This document shows, piece by piece, positions 1-13,900 of a stretch of DNA of 64,000 nucleotides. The position numbers were made by a program, and so were the translations under genes. Source of the stretch: Agrocybe praecox (lineage: Eukaryota > Basidiomycota > Agaricomycetes > Agaricales > Agrocybaceae); assembly GCA_964017145.1 (NCBI GenBank), contig OZ024842.1, positions 744,001 through 808,000 on the forward strand. The letters are read 5' to 3'. The notes beneath the pieces were generated by a model. It was not told the origin of the DNA. It did not search any database and was given only the letters and a program-made list of their open reading frames with translations. Positions within the stretch are counted from its first letter, which is position 1. Each line of letters begins with the position of its first letter.

Positions 1-1770
1 TGGGGAGATGGTAGCCTGGAGATTAAAGGAGGGCGTGGCAGTCGTTGCAGAAGTCAAAGGTCGTTGTACTGGATTGTCTCCTTACTGCCTAATTTGCCTC
101 CGAATTTCCCACGCGATGTAGCCAAGGCTTTGGCGGGCTTGTACCATATTTATCACTCATACAAGCGCTGTCTGCATTTCTTTCTTGTTGAAAGGTTCTC
201 ATAACCACATTTTGAGGGTATTATACTTTTAAAAAGTAGACTTATCGTCCGACTCTTGAGGTATTATTGATATGCTCTCGGCTTATTATGATATCTCTGA
301 TTGATCTAATCCTTGTGCTCACTGATCGTCTCTGCTCCGTCACAAGCAATCCCACTTAAAGATTATCTACGGTCGTCGGAAAGGACATGGTGCATCTAGT
401 TTCAATCACTGCCCTGTCCGGGCTTGATCGCATTAACTGGGGTTTCATCCACAATCACTAAATGCACATGTTCAGTACCATTCGGAAAGCACTAGATATG
501 TTACGAGTCTGCTCATTAGCCCGAGCTCTCTAATTACAGGTATTCCTTTTTGAGTTGTTTGCTATGTTTTCGGTCCACTGCAAGGGTGTAACTCTTGTTA
601 AAAATCCAAAAGTCATACTAGGCTCGCGGCGTCATCTTAGCTGGAGCGCGCTGTATATCACAGCGCTGTGTCTATGAAACAATAAAACAGGAGATTGCCA
701 CTAGGTGTGAAGTTGCGGTCCTGCAAGCCAGCTAGGAGCCGAGATCGAAATATTGACCGTTGCACTGGTAAAAACTGCTAGCTGTACAATTTTGAGCCTT
801 CAGAAGAGGAAAAAATGTGTCATTCTCGTATATGTAGATGCGATCCTATAGTATTCAAAGACATATCCTGTTCTTGAAGATGCTCCATGAACATAGCTTC
901 TTTGATCAAGCCCCAGGCCTCAGGATCCAAGCGGCCAACCATCCCGGCGACCGAACGGCGCTCCCTGCCGAACAGCCCGCCGTTGGCCCAAGTATTTTTT
1001 AACTTCATAGAATAATAGAAGAAAAATAATAATAAATTCGAGAGAGAAATGGCTTCCTGTTAATGCAAGAATGGCCAATTCAACCTTCTTTTTCTTTTGA
1101 GCTACCAAATGCAACTTTGTCGTCCAGCATCCTTGCCAGTCGCCAGCCGGCACTCGGCAAGACGGACAGTACCGATAACTCCTCGACTCCTCCCAGTCGA
1201 CTCAGCCTCATTTCCCCGACATAAGATGAAAAATTCGTATCTATCCCACAAATCCGAAATACTCATATCACTATCAGCCGACCGCAACAACTGCAAGCGT
1301 TCCACCAGATTAAAAAGGAAAACCATGAAACAACACGACCTACTCCTAGTACTCCGAGTCCGAGTCTGAGAAAAACGATTGGAAACCAAAAACACGGCGC
1401 AAAGGGAAATGGCGACGATGCCATAACCAAAAAATTTTCCAGGATCTCGAAGGGATGGATGAGAGAAGACAGCGACGAGAAAGAAAAAAAGCGATGAGAA
1501 AAAAAAAATAAAAAAGCATCCTTCCCAACAACGGTAAATTAAATAATCGATTATATCTGATGTTTGAGGTGTGATAAAGATTTATATCGTATCGTATCAG
1601 CTTGAACCGGAGTGTAGATTCGTGTAATGAAATTGTTATTACAAAGCTTGCTGAGTTATGAGTACATACATGTGTATATGTGTATTACAGGGTATAATAG
1701 ACGGCAATGAGGCTCCTAACAAGAAAGCGAGAGAGAGAGCGACAAAAAGAAAAAAGGACCGATACCCGAT
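1..1770. other. no gene recognised
   Basis: This stretch lies downstream of the F-box gene. It holds only short open frames on both strands. One purine-rich frame near 1350-1510 on the plus strand ends in a run of Lys/Arg codons and could be the last exon of an unseen gene, but I could not join it to anything upstream. Confidence 0.4.
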
Positions 1771-4089
1771 TTAGCGAGACATGAACATGGGCCAATATGC
1801 AGACGAGAACGACGTCTGCTCTTTGAGCCCAAAGAGGATCTGCATGGCATCTTCGGCAGATTTCCGTAAATCTACATACAGAAAAAAATCCTGTCAATTA
1901 TCGAGGTGGCGCCGCGACATAAGATAGAGGCGTACCATCATTGTTGGAAATGTAAACCACGGAATAGGGTCCTTTGTATGCCCAATGACGTTCGTTCAAG
2001 CTCGCTTCTAGTAGTGGTTGCCATTTGGCCAAGATGCTTTTGGACCGAGACGAGTAGGAGCTAATCGTCGATTCGGACAACGTTTTGACGAAATATTGAA
2101 TCCGAGAGAGCTACAAAAGAAAAACAATAAGTAACAATCTTTACTACTACCGCGACAACAGCGTCCGATGACTCACATAAATGTCACTGACGTCCGTGAC
2201 ATTGACGTTCTCGACATGGGCCAATAGTCGGGGTACCTTGTCGTTCCATTTCAAGTCAAACACCTTCTGCCGCCCAGGCCGCCCATGTTGAAGTTCAGGC
2301 ATCTTGTCCTGGAGCTGCATACGGACGCTCCGTAATGCCGACGCAGTAGGGGTATCACACCAGCTCTCCAACGACGCCTGTTGCATGTGCGCCCATTCCG
2401 AATTGTCGAAATAGATAGACAGTTCCTTGATTGGCTTCATCTCTCCGGGGAGTACGAGGTCCCCGTTTTCCTCGTCCGTGACTAATTCACAACGACGAGA
2501 AGCCAGCCTGTTCATGGCTGCGCTCACGTCGGCTCCGACGACATCTTCGAGGTAGAAATCACAGATCTCCAGCATCGGCGCGAGTGCGCGGTTCTGGTGC
2601 CCATCGGCAAGATTATAGATGTCCGCATTTGACGAGGGTAGAGTGATGTCTAGGTTCGTAAGGAGTGGGGTGAGTGCAAGAATATTAGTCAGTTCGTTGT
2701 GCCCGACGATTTCAGTGCGGATGAAGAGTGACTTCAGCGGACAGGGTGAGCCGGATTTGGATAACATGAGTGTCAAGCTTGGTATCAAATTTCCTCGGTG
2801 AGAAACAATCCGGATCTCCTCGATAGATGGCAGGATGACGTTGTCAAAGCAGGTCCTTTGTGCTCTATAATAGAACTTGACTTGCAGTTTTTTGAGAAGA
2901 GGAATGGTTATCGAAGGAAATACGATATCATCCGAGATCTCTAGTGCGGTCAAAGTCTCGAGGAACGGTGACAAAGCGACCTTGTTCAGCCGGTTACCCC
3001 AGAGGACCCGCTCTTTATAATGAACGATTTGCTCGAACGGTATCTGCACTCCACTCAGAAGAACCCCGCTCACAGAAACGGTGTGCAGCTTTGGTGCAAC
3101 CTGAAAGATATCGAGAGAGTTTTCCTGGTGGTGAACGGAAGAATGTGCTTGTAGAATCAAGACCTTGAGAGAAGGTAGTCGTCCTTTGATCGCTTGGAAT
3201 CCAGCAATAGTCGCAGGCGCCAATTCCATAGTTACTACTTCCCATTGTTCCGAGTGCTGGCAAAGAAGATCAATCACTGGATGTTTAGTGCGGTTGAAGG
3301 AGTGGGCGTAAATGTACATGTTTAGAGGGGTGCCTCTGGAGCGCCGGATGAGCTCGGTAAGATACTGAACTTGAAGATTGGTTTTAGTCCTCGAGTTCTT
3401 CAAATGAATCGTCGGAAGGTGTCCCCAGAACGAGGACATGGACAGAATGTTCATTCGCCATGAATGGCAAACCTGGCCAAGCGCCCATGGTAGATCAGAG
3501 TTCCATCGCCACCTTGCATGGACTTGTTGGAAAGAAGGAGCAATCCAATTGAATATTTCCTGTAAAATTTCGGGTGGAAGTAGTCGTATAAATGAAATTA
3601 TCCCTTTGTGCTGTTTGATAAACCTCCTTGTTTGTCCCATCTTGTGTCTTGTTACTGTCTCCCAGGCACGGCTAGCGTTGCCGGCTATCATCCTAGCTTC
3701 GAACATATCTTCCAGTCGGTTTAGCTCTGCTTCAGCATCCTCGACAGCCTTACGAACGAGAATGACCTCGTCATCCGTGGCAGGCTCATTAGACCGAAGA
3801 AGATGTGGTACTGGAGGTGCGGGGAGCCTAACTTTCGATACTCCGGGTATTGAAGGTATAATCAAGTCCTTAGCAGCGCGTCCAGCTTTTTTCCTTGTGG
3901 CTCTTGTCCATCTAGAAGCCCTCGAGGCTTTCGTCTTCAACCGATTCTTTCCCACAGCAATGGATTGTCTTATAGAATGTCTAGTCGAGACCAAAGCAAG
4001 CTGAATGGTTAGCCATTTTATCTGGAGAAATACAACATGAGTAAGTTGATGGCGTCGTTAACGATGCTGACCTGCAACCAAAAAAACAT
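1771..4089 (-). CDS. F-box protein, four exons
   Basis: Probable substrate-recognition subunit of an SCF ubiquitin ligase. The seen reading joins exons 4072-4089, 2177-4000, 1936-2110 and 1771-1871 to 705 codons with all phases matching. The N-terminus is basic (Lys/Arg-rich, about the first 50 residues). A short coiled-coil-like stretch follows, then an F-box core reading IRLLPPEILQEIF at about residue 145. The remainder has leucine-spaced segments like the degenerate LRR tails of basidiomycete F-box proteins. The long main frame begins without an ATG. I placed the start at 4089 because an 18-nt first exon joins in frame through an intron with a good CTAAC branch site. The last two introns replace an apparent stop at 1898. 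The substrate is unknown. The F-box call is firm, the 5' end less so. Confidence 0.8.
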
Positions 4090-6763
4090 TATCCCTGAAA
4101 GATTGAAGGTGGTATTCGTTTGCAAGTGCTCGAACCACAAGGTGGTATAAGAGCCTGTGGAGGTCTGGTGGCTGCTGGCTATTAACCAGCTGTCGTCCGA
4201 CACTGCCCGGATGCTGTATTGAAGGTTTGTCGGAAACAGGGTGCCAAGCTAATAAATTATTGATGGCCGATCTGACATCTTATCATGATCAGATATTTAA
4301 TTGTGCACCTTCGGATACAGCATTCCTTACTCCAGATTTTGCACATCTCATTCAAAACATCCTAATTCAACTATTTGCTGGCAAAAAGTGGTGGTATACC
4401 TTCACATTGTTTACTCCACCGATGATCTTTGTACTGCGGCGTGAACCTCGAGAGTCGAGGCCTATGCACGGTTTTAATTTCCACCACGCAGAATGCATTC
4501 ATACAAATGTGGACACCGGAAATCCGCCACGTATGTGGGCAGATTTCATTATAACTGGGCAAGGAACCCTTCTTTGAAGATCACATTTATTTATTCGGTG
4601 TTACAACTTACATACAACTTTCAATTATTATGTTGTTGGCGTGTAAAGGGGACTGACAATGGACAGGACATGCGAAAAACCAACAAATCCTGGGAATATA
4701 TTCATGAAGGTTCTGTGTCGTCAGAACAGACCTCGCATCAATGACATCATCCCAAAAAACTCACTTCCAGCATTACCGCGCACATCCACTGCTATGTCGT
4801 CCTTTACCGAACATTTAATGTCGGACGTTGATATGCAGGACCATGAGTCGCAGTCCCATACTTGCATTAAGAGTAACAGAATGAGGGGGAAAAGAATGCA
4901 CGTTCTGCACATGCGACGATCATGAACCTTAAGTTCGGAGGCATCGTCGTCCGAAGAATCGACCACCAAGTACTTATGGATATCCCTGTCGGACTCCTCT
5001 ATAGCTGAAACCTTGTTAAAATCTGTACCATCTCCATCATCTACTTACTCACATTACTGTAACACGGATCCGGACTCTGGGCGTCCCTCTCCAATAACTC
5101 TCCTAGCCTTGTCGTCAGAGCAAAATCCTGATATTTTGTTTATGTTTACGTTTATCGCGAAGGAAAACGTCTTGGCCATTGAGGATCGCTGTAGCTTTTT
5201 TGAAGAAAATCTGTGCCGTCCACGGACTGTAAGGACAGGTGCGCTTCAACCATTTCTACAAACAGCGTATATCTTCAGTGATCGAAAGACCTGAAAGCGA
5301 AGGCCAAAGCTAAGTTGAAGAGCTCTAGCAGTGGGTGCAAATGCCCTGCAGAAGGGATGCGATGCACCATCCTCAAAGATAGATATACACGGAGGCGATC
5401 CTCGAACCAAGCCGCAGTCATGATGTGATCGTGTCCATCCTCAAGCAGGAGAGCGCATTGTGAACTGGGCGAATAATAACCATCACCATTTCCCAGAGAA
5501 GGGGAGGAAAAGGTGCGAAAGTTTTGGGACGTGCGAAAACGCTAGACTCCGAATGCTTGCTTGAGATCGTAGAGGGATATGTGAAGTTACGAAAACTTCA
5601 ATTTCAATTTCGGAAGCGCAGGGGTTCAAGAACTTTATTCTGGAATTAATTCCAAAGATGCCAAGGTTGAATCGAACCTGGCGAATTCTGAGGGCTGGTC
5701 TCGGGACAGAGGGCCCATAAAACGACGAATTCAGCATGTACGGACCACTCAGGAGTATTGAGGCCCGAAGGGCTCACGAGTCCTTCGTCGGCTAGGCAAT
5801 ATATTTACCTCCAAAAAAAGTGACATTCATAATGCAGGAGCAGAAATAGTAAAATCTCTCCTCCTAGAAGTATGATTGTTCTGACTGATTGAACTGCTGA
5901 CCATGCAAAGGAAAAAACAGGAGTCCTACATTTAGGCAGATGATGAGGTCCATTAACTTGGGAAACGACGATAGACAATTTTCTGGCATCTGTATAACTC
6001 CGATATTGAGCCGTGGAGAGAAAGTAAGAGGTCTAGATATGCTAGGAAACTCACCGAATACTTGTGCCTTGTGCCTTGTATTACGGAGGTACATATAGTA
6101 GCAGATAGAAATGATCGCGATGGTTGTGGCAGACTCCTCGAATGCTAGTATGGCAAACACAGAGTTTTTTTTTATTTAAAAAATCGTCGCCCAGAAATAT
6201 CAAGTTAACCCTATGTCATTTCTCTGTGACATGACCTGCGCCTTCCATCCAGAACTGAGGAAAACCATCCGAAGCAAAGCAGGCTTTGGAGGACCGGCAT
6301 GTTCTTTGATTCCCTTCCAAACATTGACCACTTTCCCGCGATTCAACGCACAATAATCTGAACCCATTCCGTTGGGAAGGCAATGCCGAGGATTAAATAA
6401 GAGAGAGAGGGCTGAAAATACACCGCGTCCAAACATATCTGGACTATGGAACAGTGCCACTAGAAACTTGAGCTATCTTCAGCCCACCGGTTCCGCAGAT
6501 ATTCTCGTATCACTCCCCGTTTATACTAATTGTCCTATAATTATGATAATATGACTGTCAGCACACCAGAAATTATGTATCATAAAGGATCCTCACACCA
6601 CCAAATCGTCGGCGTCGCTGTCGTCGTCGCACGAAATGCGCAGTGCGCAGTCATACGCGGCAAAGCCACACCGTTGATCTTCAATTTAAACCCATGTCTG
6701 GCAGTACCGTCAGCCATTCACTTGTTTCCAGAAGTTCTGTTTCCTTGTGCGGTGGCCGGCCTG
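4090..6763. other. no gene assigned; scattered open stretches
   Basis: On the plus strand, 4659-4922 and 4925-5294 are open for 88 and about 120 codons in different frames and Ser/Thr-rich, but I recognise nothing and find no clean splice joining them. On the minus strand, about 5820-6170 reads through one plausible intron (6053 to 5989) and includes a hydrophobic segment that could be membrane-spanning. It is too short and isolated to call. Plus 5480-5740 is a further weak coding-like patch. Confidence 0.35.
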
Positions 6764-7262
6764 TCACTTGTGAATATGAGTATTAGGGAAAAAGAAATCT
6801 GCCGAAGATAGAAATAAACGATTTGTATTATAGGTACTCACCAACGTTAGCAGTATGTATTTGTGGCAATCGCCGTTCTACCCAAGGTGTGAATCCTTCA
6901 AAGGTTGATGCAGATGAATAAGAATCACAAGGAGTATCCAAACTTACACCTGGGAACACACACACGGGTACTCCTGGCCTAGCCAAAAGTTCTAAAATGT
7001 ACTATGATCAACACCATAAAACTGAAAAGTAAAACATAAATACATACCAGGCGCACGTACGCGTACTGGACAGCAGCTCTATTCCAAGGTCAGTGAGGCC
7101 GTATATGTTCCAGTGTACACCGGTGATATGTTTGATCAGAAAGTTCCAAGTTCCAAAACGTTCCAACCGCCGAAAACCCATTGACATTGGCAGGTTGCAA
7201 TGCAAACGGCAAAGGCATCCATGCACGTAGTATGTATGGCTCGCAGGACACCCAAGGAAATT
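6764..7262 (-). CDS. unrecognised spliced gene (internal to 3' part)
   Basis: I do not recognise the product. Five coding segments join in one frame across four introns of 41-54 nt, all with consensus donors and acceptors: up to 7121, 7048-7078, 6950-7001, 6842-6895 and 6798 down to a TGA at 6764. The combined reading has plausible composition, with aromatic- and proline-rich stretches such as LARPGVPVCVFPG and AWMPLPFALQP. None of this is visible as one long open frame. The true start is unresolved; an ATG at 7425 or one near 7223 are candidates. A further 3' exon down to 6580 is possible, because a GTGACA donor overlaps the proposed stop. The pyrimidine-rich tract on the minus strand at 7917-8270 could belong to its promoter. 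Confidence 0.45.
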
Positions 7263-9113
7263 TGAAAATGTGATATCATGTCAACGTTCGAATCCGAACA
7301 TCAACATGAACGTTGATCGAAAGCCGCCGCATTGCGCAACAAGTCCACCCAAACAAATCCAGATTCACAGTGACGTATGTAGTATGTACATGATATCCGC
7401 ACTGCATAGCCTTGTATCTGCTCATTCGTGCCTGTCTGTGCCCTGCCAATCACCGGCACCGACGATTGACACTCGACACCGGACACGGTCAGAATCACCG
7501 AACATACACAGTACGACCGACCGAAAATACTCAAAGCGAGATCCACAAAGACAACGAGAAAGGAACAGAAGAGGATAGGGTATATATTCAAAAACGCTTT
7601 TAAAGCTCAAAACTTTTGTTTATATGTACATCGACTCTATACTGCACAGAGATGCTAGAAAACAATCAAGATGATGCGAGAAAGAAGAGAAGGGCGGAAA
7701 GGAAGAAAAAGAGAAAACCAAACTCGACAGATACAAGAGACGTACAATCATACAATCTATGCAATTCACCACAACACCGATACACACAAAGGTATGTATG
7801 TAGCTTAAGTAGCTTCATTCACAATCCTCCCAACTTTCTCTTTCCTCTTTCCAAGAAAAAAAACCTATTCAGGGGGTTCCAAAAGGGATATCAATAAAAA
7901 TGTATGTTGTAATTACTTAGGTACTCTGTCTGTCTGTCCGTCTGTCCGGCGAAGGTGCACAAAAAAGGAAGTAGAAGTAGAAGAAAAGGGGTGAATAGAA
8001 AAAGAGGCCTAACAAACACAAGAAAAGAAGAAAGAAAAATGTAGAAAAGGCCTGTATAAATGGATTTTTTCGCCGGGGTTGGAATAAAATAGGATGATAC
8101 GATATATTTATGATACGTGCGTTGCGTGATGATTTGGACCGATGGAATGGATGGATGGATAGATTGAAGATTGAGTGGGACATGACATGATCGGATATGG
8201 CGACAGCGAGAGAGATACGTTGTGGGTATGCGGAGGAGAGAAAGGATATAAGACGTACGAGACGAACCAACTTCTAAGGAGGAAAAAAGAAAGGAAAAAA
8301 AGATGTGATCCGATGGACGCAGCAGGGAATTAAAGGCGACAATGATTTTTTTCCCGGATGGTGAGAGGTTGGTGTCGGTTGATGTGCCATATCATTGTGG
8401 TTTTGAACAGCATGTCGGTGGGAGAGGGGCCAAGAAAAATGAGACTCAAAGATGTCATAGTTCGTCGGTGGAGACGAACACTGACATTCGATGGCGTTGG
8501 TGGGAGTGTGCTGAGAGGAGTGTGAAATAAAATAAAAAGTTCGCAATGGCTGGTCGCAAAATGAAGAAGAAAAAGAAAGGCAGGAAGAAAAGAGTGATGA
8601 TGATCTGAAAGTTACAACACAAAGAAAGGTTCAACGTTCAGTCCAAGGATGGGCATGCAATCACAGTTCAGCGTTCGAGACAGTCCAAGTGTCCTAGGCA
8701 TATCCATCCCGCGCTTTAATCTTCCTGTATCACCGGACTAGTGATTTTTCTTCTCCTTCCATTGGCAACGATAACTTTAAGCCAATCCAGCCTTCTTCTT
8801 TTCATCTACAGCTTCATTTTTATCCGTTTCCTCGCCCGGGTCATCATGCCGCTGGTCAGTGAAGCTTCGATACCACCAAGCAAGCACGGAATCCACGCCA
8901 ATCAAAGCATCCCCAACGCCGTTGACGGAAACGGACTCTGACTCTCTCCGATCTCCCACGTTCTGAAGTTTCTCCAACAGTTGCGCCGCCGCCGATGATC
9001 TGAACCCAACACCGGCACCGACTCCAACAGCAACACTGGCACCGACGCCAACAACACCCACATACGGTCCAACGCCATCAACACCAGCACCTCCCGCTAC
9101 ACCCCCGTCAGCC
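7263..9113. other. intergenic, with pyrimidine tract and short repeats
   Basis: The minus strand is strongly C/T-rich around 7917-8290, which is common upstream of fungal start sites. A short GATG/GGAT run lies near 8143-8160. The remainder up to the glycosyltransferase stop probably includes that gene's 3' UTR. Confidence 0.4.
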
Positions 9114-10958
9114 TCATCTCGCATATCCCACTTGCATCTCGACCCCATTCTCGTCTTCACCGGGCCGCCGCCTTTGGCTGACGTTCGGCATTTGACCACT
9201 CCGGGCCCCATATCCAGGTGCTGCTCCTCCCGGACTAGGAGTTGGGAAGTCCCTATATGGAGACGGTGATGGTGATGGAGATTCGTCGTGAAACGGTGAA
9301 GCTTCCGCCCCGCTACTGTTATTTGAGTAGGGCGGACGTTGGTATGGGTTATTGTCGTTTTTCTCGAGTGCATTTTTTTCTTGAGCGTCCAGAGCGGCAG
9401 TGGCGGCGGAAGCATCACCAATACCAGCACGGGTTCCCCAACCAGTCTAGTTGAATTTTTATTATTAGTTAGATTCATTTCTTAAAATAAAATAAATAAA
9501 ACGAAGACCCACCTCGTGAAGGGTGAAAAGGGCATAAAGTTTCATTATTGCGAAGTAATAACCGAAAAGAATGAATGCTGGGACATAAATGATGTGTCCC
9601 GGATTGTTCCAAAGATGAGGCATGAGTTTGAGTGTCCGTGTCGCCGTTAACCAGACGAAGTATGATAGGAGGATATTCCTACGAACAGGCAAAAACACAA
9701 TCAATTCGAGAACTGGCAACTTCGTTCAGTGACGAACTTACCACCAAGGAAGATGGTAGCCTCCTTTGTCAATGGGAATCGTACTCTTGTAAATCAAGTA
9801 GGACACCAGACAAGGGCCAACCAGGAGCGTGAGAGGATTAATGAGTTTGTCACACTAAAGCATGAATGAGTCTCATGACACGGTTTGAGAGAAAAGAGGA
9901 GTTCAAGTACCATAGTATATGCGACGTAAGGATGAGCAGTCCAGATGTACCTCTCCATAAAGAGACTTCGAAGATCTGAACGCCAGGTATTGCGAGTCCA
10001 TCGTAGGACTTGTTTGAGGAAACGCCAATTGGGTTTCATAGTAGAAAGAAGTTCCGCTTCCTTGCAGCATTGCACGTAGGTGGTCCATCCGTGGCTGACC
10101 ATCCAGCGAGTCAAGAACTTGTCGTCTCCTGAGTTGAGTTGGTATTTCCCTAACCAATAGTCATGTGTAAAGCCGTGCAAAAATTCAGGGTCCTTGAGAA
10201 TGACAGTCCTGTAGGCGGCCGTTCGTCCTGAAAGGCAGGGTATGCCCCCATCAATATGAGTTGATGATGCGATTTCAATGTTCCGGATGGTTAGACGGAA
10301 GGCAGCCAGGACTTCCCATACAGTCATCCTGCTACCTACTGATTGTACCCGCTGACTTGTGCCAACGCCTCCAACCTTCTGGTCCTCAAAGCACGCCAAG
10401 ACGTATGGCAAGAGCGTGGGTGGCCAGATGGCGTCATCATCAGCAAATACAATGATGTCGGTGGTGGTGTTCTTGATTCCGTGGCTCATTTGCAGCCGCT
10501 TGTTGGCAAAAGGAACGGTGAGAACTCGTATCCGCTCGGGGTCAACTTGGTTTGCGAGGTCTTGCAGGGGCCCTAGCATCTTTTCTTCGGTGATGATGAG
10601 AATTTCCTTAGGCTTGCCAACAAGCCAGCTATTGGCGGCTTCCTTGAATTCCTCGCCAGCGTCAATTGTGGGGACAATGATAGTGACATCTTCTGAAGCA
10701 ATGTAGGTTGGGTTTTCGGGGAGTGGTACTGGGCGATATGTCGCAGCCGCTGCCAAACGAATTAGGTACCACAAGTAGCGATAGAACCTGGAAAGAGAAA
10801 GTCAGCCACCCTGCTCAAGGCGAGCTGGGCGTATTGTGAGCTCACCCAATGACACCGAAAGGAACAACTAGGAGAAAGGAGGATTAGAAAGAGAGTTCGT
10901 TGGCAGGCTGAAAGGGCGACATACATATTGGAAAGTCATCAGAGGTCAGATACAACAT
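9114..10958 (-). CDS. family 2 glycosyltransferase, membrane, six exons
   Basis: Processive-type GT2 enzyme expected to use a nucleotide sugar at the plasma membrane. Fungal members of this group support polarised hyphal growth and the outer cell surface; the product polymer is not settled. Exons 10925-10958, 10846-10867, 9911-10787, 9742-9854, 9513-9678 and 9114-9446 give 514 residues with matching phases. Seen: an N-terminal hydrophobic segment, VTIIVPTIDAGEEF at the start of the catalytic domain, the metal/nucleotide motif FADDDA, SGDDKFLTR as the acceptor-site Asp motif, and QVLRWTR matching the Q/RxxRW signature. Two to three membrane helices follow, then the fungal TGWGTRAGIG stretch and a Ser/Pro-rich tail. 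The second exon is only 22 nt. The apparent long frame over 8777-9478 is in the wrong frame for the last exon. Confidence 0.88.
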
Positions 10959-13900
10959 TTGAAAGGCGGATGGGGGGAGTAAAGGAGTGAATTACGACGC
11001 CGAAGACGAAGAAACAATCTATGCGACCCGTCGTGGGCGGGACACAGAGAAAGAATGCCCGAATTATAAAAAAGGAGGAGGGTGAGAGAGGATAACAAGG
11101 TCAAGAGATTTTACGCCGTAGTCACGGAGTAATGGTCAGATCACGACCAATCCGACGGAGTTTAAATTATTTCCTTTTTAGTCTTCCCCTCTTTTTCTGC
11201 TACATTTAGGTTTCATTTTCTAGTCTCACAAATTCTCTTTTCCTATTGCGTTTTTGCTGGGACAACCTCAGATATCCTCCTCCTATTTTTCCTTGCATTT
11301 CCTGACATAAATAATTGCCCCCCCTCGCCAAGCAAGCTAAGCCATATCATTTCGACGATCAACTCTTAGTCCGCCGGATGAGAATGCTTCTAGAGTCTAA
11401 AATTGGTTTTCGTGAGACGAAGCCTGCTTGACCAGACTCTCTTGAAGCCTATTGCTCCTAAATAAATCTGTGTTGCTTTTCTCAGAATAACCAAAACACA
11501 AGCCTCCAGCACCATTGGCACGTGTGAAAGTCCTTTATTTGACCTCATTTCCGTCGTCATTTCTCGTTGGAGCATCGAAACTTCCCCCGGTCCTGGGCAA
11601 AAGCCAACGCAGCCGAAGAGTGAAAGGGTAGTCCAGAAGCAAGAAAAATAATGAAATCGCAAACTCAGGGTTCTATAAGTCCGCAATAAGGCTCGCTTTA
11701 CGTTGGCCATTCGCATTCACGCTTGTACTAACCAAAAATTGGGTCGTATTTTTTTCCCAAGGTTCCGGCGAAAATATGTGAATAAACAACACTGCCGTGA
11801 CGACCGCGCATTGAGCCGGAGGAGATGGACATGGGATCATTATCTGATGTGAACTCTTGATTCCTCATTGCGCAGTAAGCGGCGGGGCGGCAACACATGT
11901 CATAAGCAAACTCGGGATCGCATTCGTGTTACCAGCGGCATATCAGGGTACTTTATCCGTCAATCTACCTTTGATCAGGCCATCTAACAGAATAACTTGG
12001 AAGAACTTGTCGAATTCAATGAAAAATGGACTCAAACCGATAGATGATCTCCGTACATGGCGTTGTCGCCGTACAAGCAAGCAATGGGTGGCGACTTGCG
12101 TTGAACGTAAAAGAAAGTAAAATTCTCACTAGAACAATTCCTGCCGTTCATTCACAGCACCTCTCGAGAGTGTAGCGACAAAATGCCTCGGACAGCGTAA
12201 GTTGACAATTTTCAAACGCAAGTTATTTACGTCATGATGATGGTAATCCTTGGTAAAAGCTAAGCAATAACTAGCTCCAATCCAAGCACAACAACCATCC
12301 GAGTATATGATACTTATCTCTGACCGACTCATAGTTCTAAAATATGCTCATGGGTAACGTCAAGCCTTGACCGCACCATGTGCCTCTCAAGTGGCTCGAG
12401 CTTCGCTCTCAGCGCACAAAACACCCACCACTAATCTAACCGACCTTTTCTCATGGTAATAAAGATATGTCACGCCTCACCCCAAACTTCTCCTTATTTC
12501 CTGACATTTATGTGTTTCCCTGGGCATCGATGGACAGTGCCACCCCAGTTCCAGAGTGCCCCAGTTCCATGGATCCAGTCCTGTTAGATTTTGATTGACG
12601 GCGGTTACTTACTTACACACCTACGACCCGTAGTAGACATCTGCTGATCAATATCGCCGCATTTACCCTGTAAGCAATCCTATTCCAGTGGGGCGCACTT
12701 ACCTTATAAATTATAAATACCTAACTGGGGTTACTGTTACTTACTGTTACTGAGCCGTTGTCGAGAAACAGGCGAGCTATCTGTCCTGTCTGGGCAGGGT
12801 GTTAAGAGTAAGCTATCCTATGTAATTCATTCATGCATGCGCGTTTAATGCACTTGAGCGCCCGTGGAGCGACCCACGCGAGCCGAGAAGATTCACAACG
12901 AAGTGAATTGGATTGGGAAATATATTTATACATAATGATCATAATATAGGATGTCCTTCGCCTCGGAGACACTTCATAATAAAACGTTTCAATCATACTT
13001 CGAGTCAACAACAGACAAAACACTCCTAAGAGCTTTCGCGTAGCCTTAAGGTGGGTATTAGAGCGTAGTTAGTTGGCATTCTCGTCTCTTCAGTAAGTAC
13101 TGTCGTATAACAGTACTCAATCTCGCGTATGTCGTCGTAATTACTACATACCACCACAGGGCATTCGGGGGGTCGGGATGAAACAAGAAACGGAAGCAAA
13201 AACAATCAACGAGAGTCGACGTCGACTCGGAGTAAGAGAAGACGCTTTACTTCTTCTTGAGTTTCTGCGCCACACTAGAAGCTAGGGCTAGGTACCTGTC
13301 AAACGACTCCTACTTATTACCAAGACCGGTACAGTGCTGTCCTATGTTGTGTACACATCGTGAACTACACATTCTGTCTGACTCATCCACTTAGCCCTCC
13401 GATGGCTTGACAAAATAGCTAGAAGGATATTTTAGAATAATACTTGATTATCTATAGCTATCCGAGTCAAAAGATACAGAGGTTCTCCTGGGAGGGAGAT
13501 AGACAAGATGGTGACTATGGTGTACTGACATCAGCGCTAGTTTCCATTCCATAGCGATTATCAGGAAGTAAGTTGGCACGTTATGGTCGCAAAGATAACG
13601 AACGCTGTAACTGCGTTATTACTCTACAGTCTCCAGCTGCGATGAAATCGTTAGGAGTGTAAGTAATGATTATGACTATGGCAGCCAGCAGATCGTTGTG
13701 ATAAGCAATGACCAGCGCAGAGACAAAATAAGATTAGTAGTATTTTTAGGTACCTTTTTCTCTGTAAGAAGACGAGATTGGAAGATAGTATATATCAAAG
13801 TTTATTTGCTTGCTATAGCGATGTATGAATACTTCCAATATTTTATACACTTCCGTAAAAGCTACTGTACAAGTTTTGCAAGGCAGAAATTGAGCAGTCC

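Noticed and set aside
3438..4004. 188-codon plus-strand frame
   Set aside because: Antisense shadow of the F-box gene.
8777..9478. 233-codon open frame on the minus strand
   Set aside because: It overlaps the last glycosyltransferase exon in another frame; the in-frame reading 9114-9446 contains the family stretch TGWGTRAGIG and a better tail.
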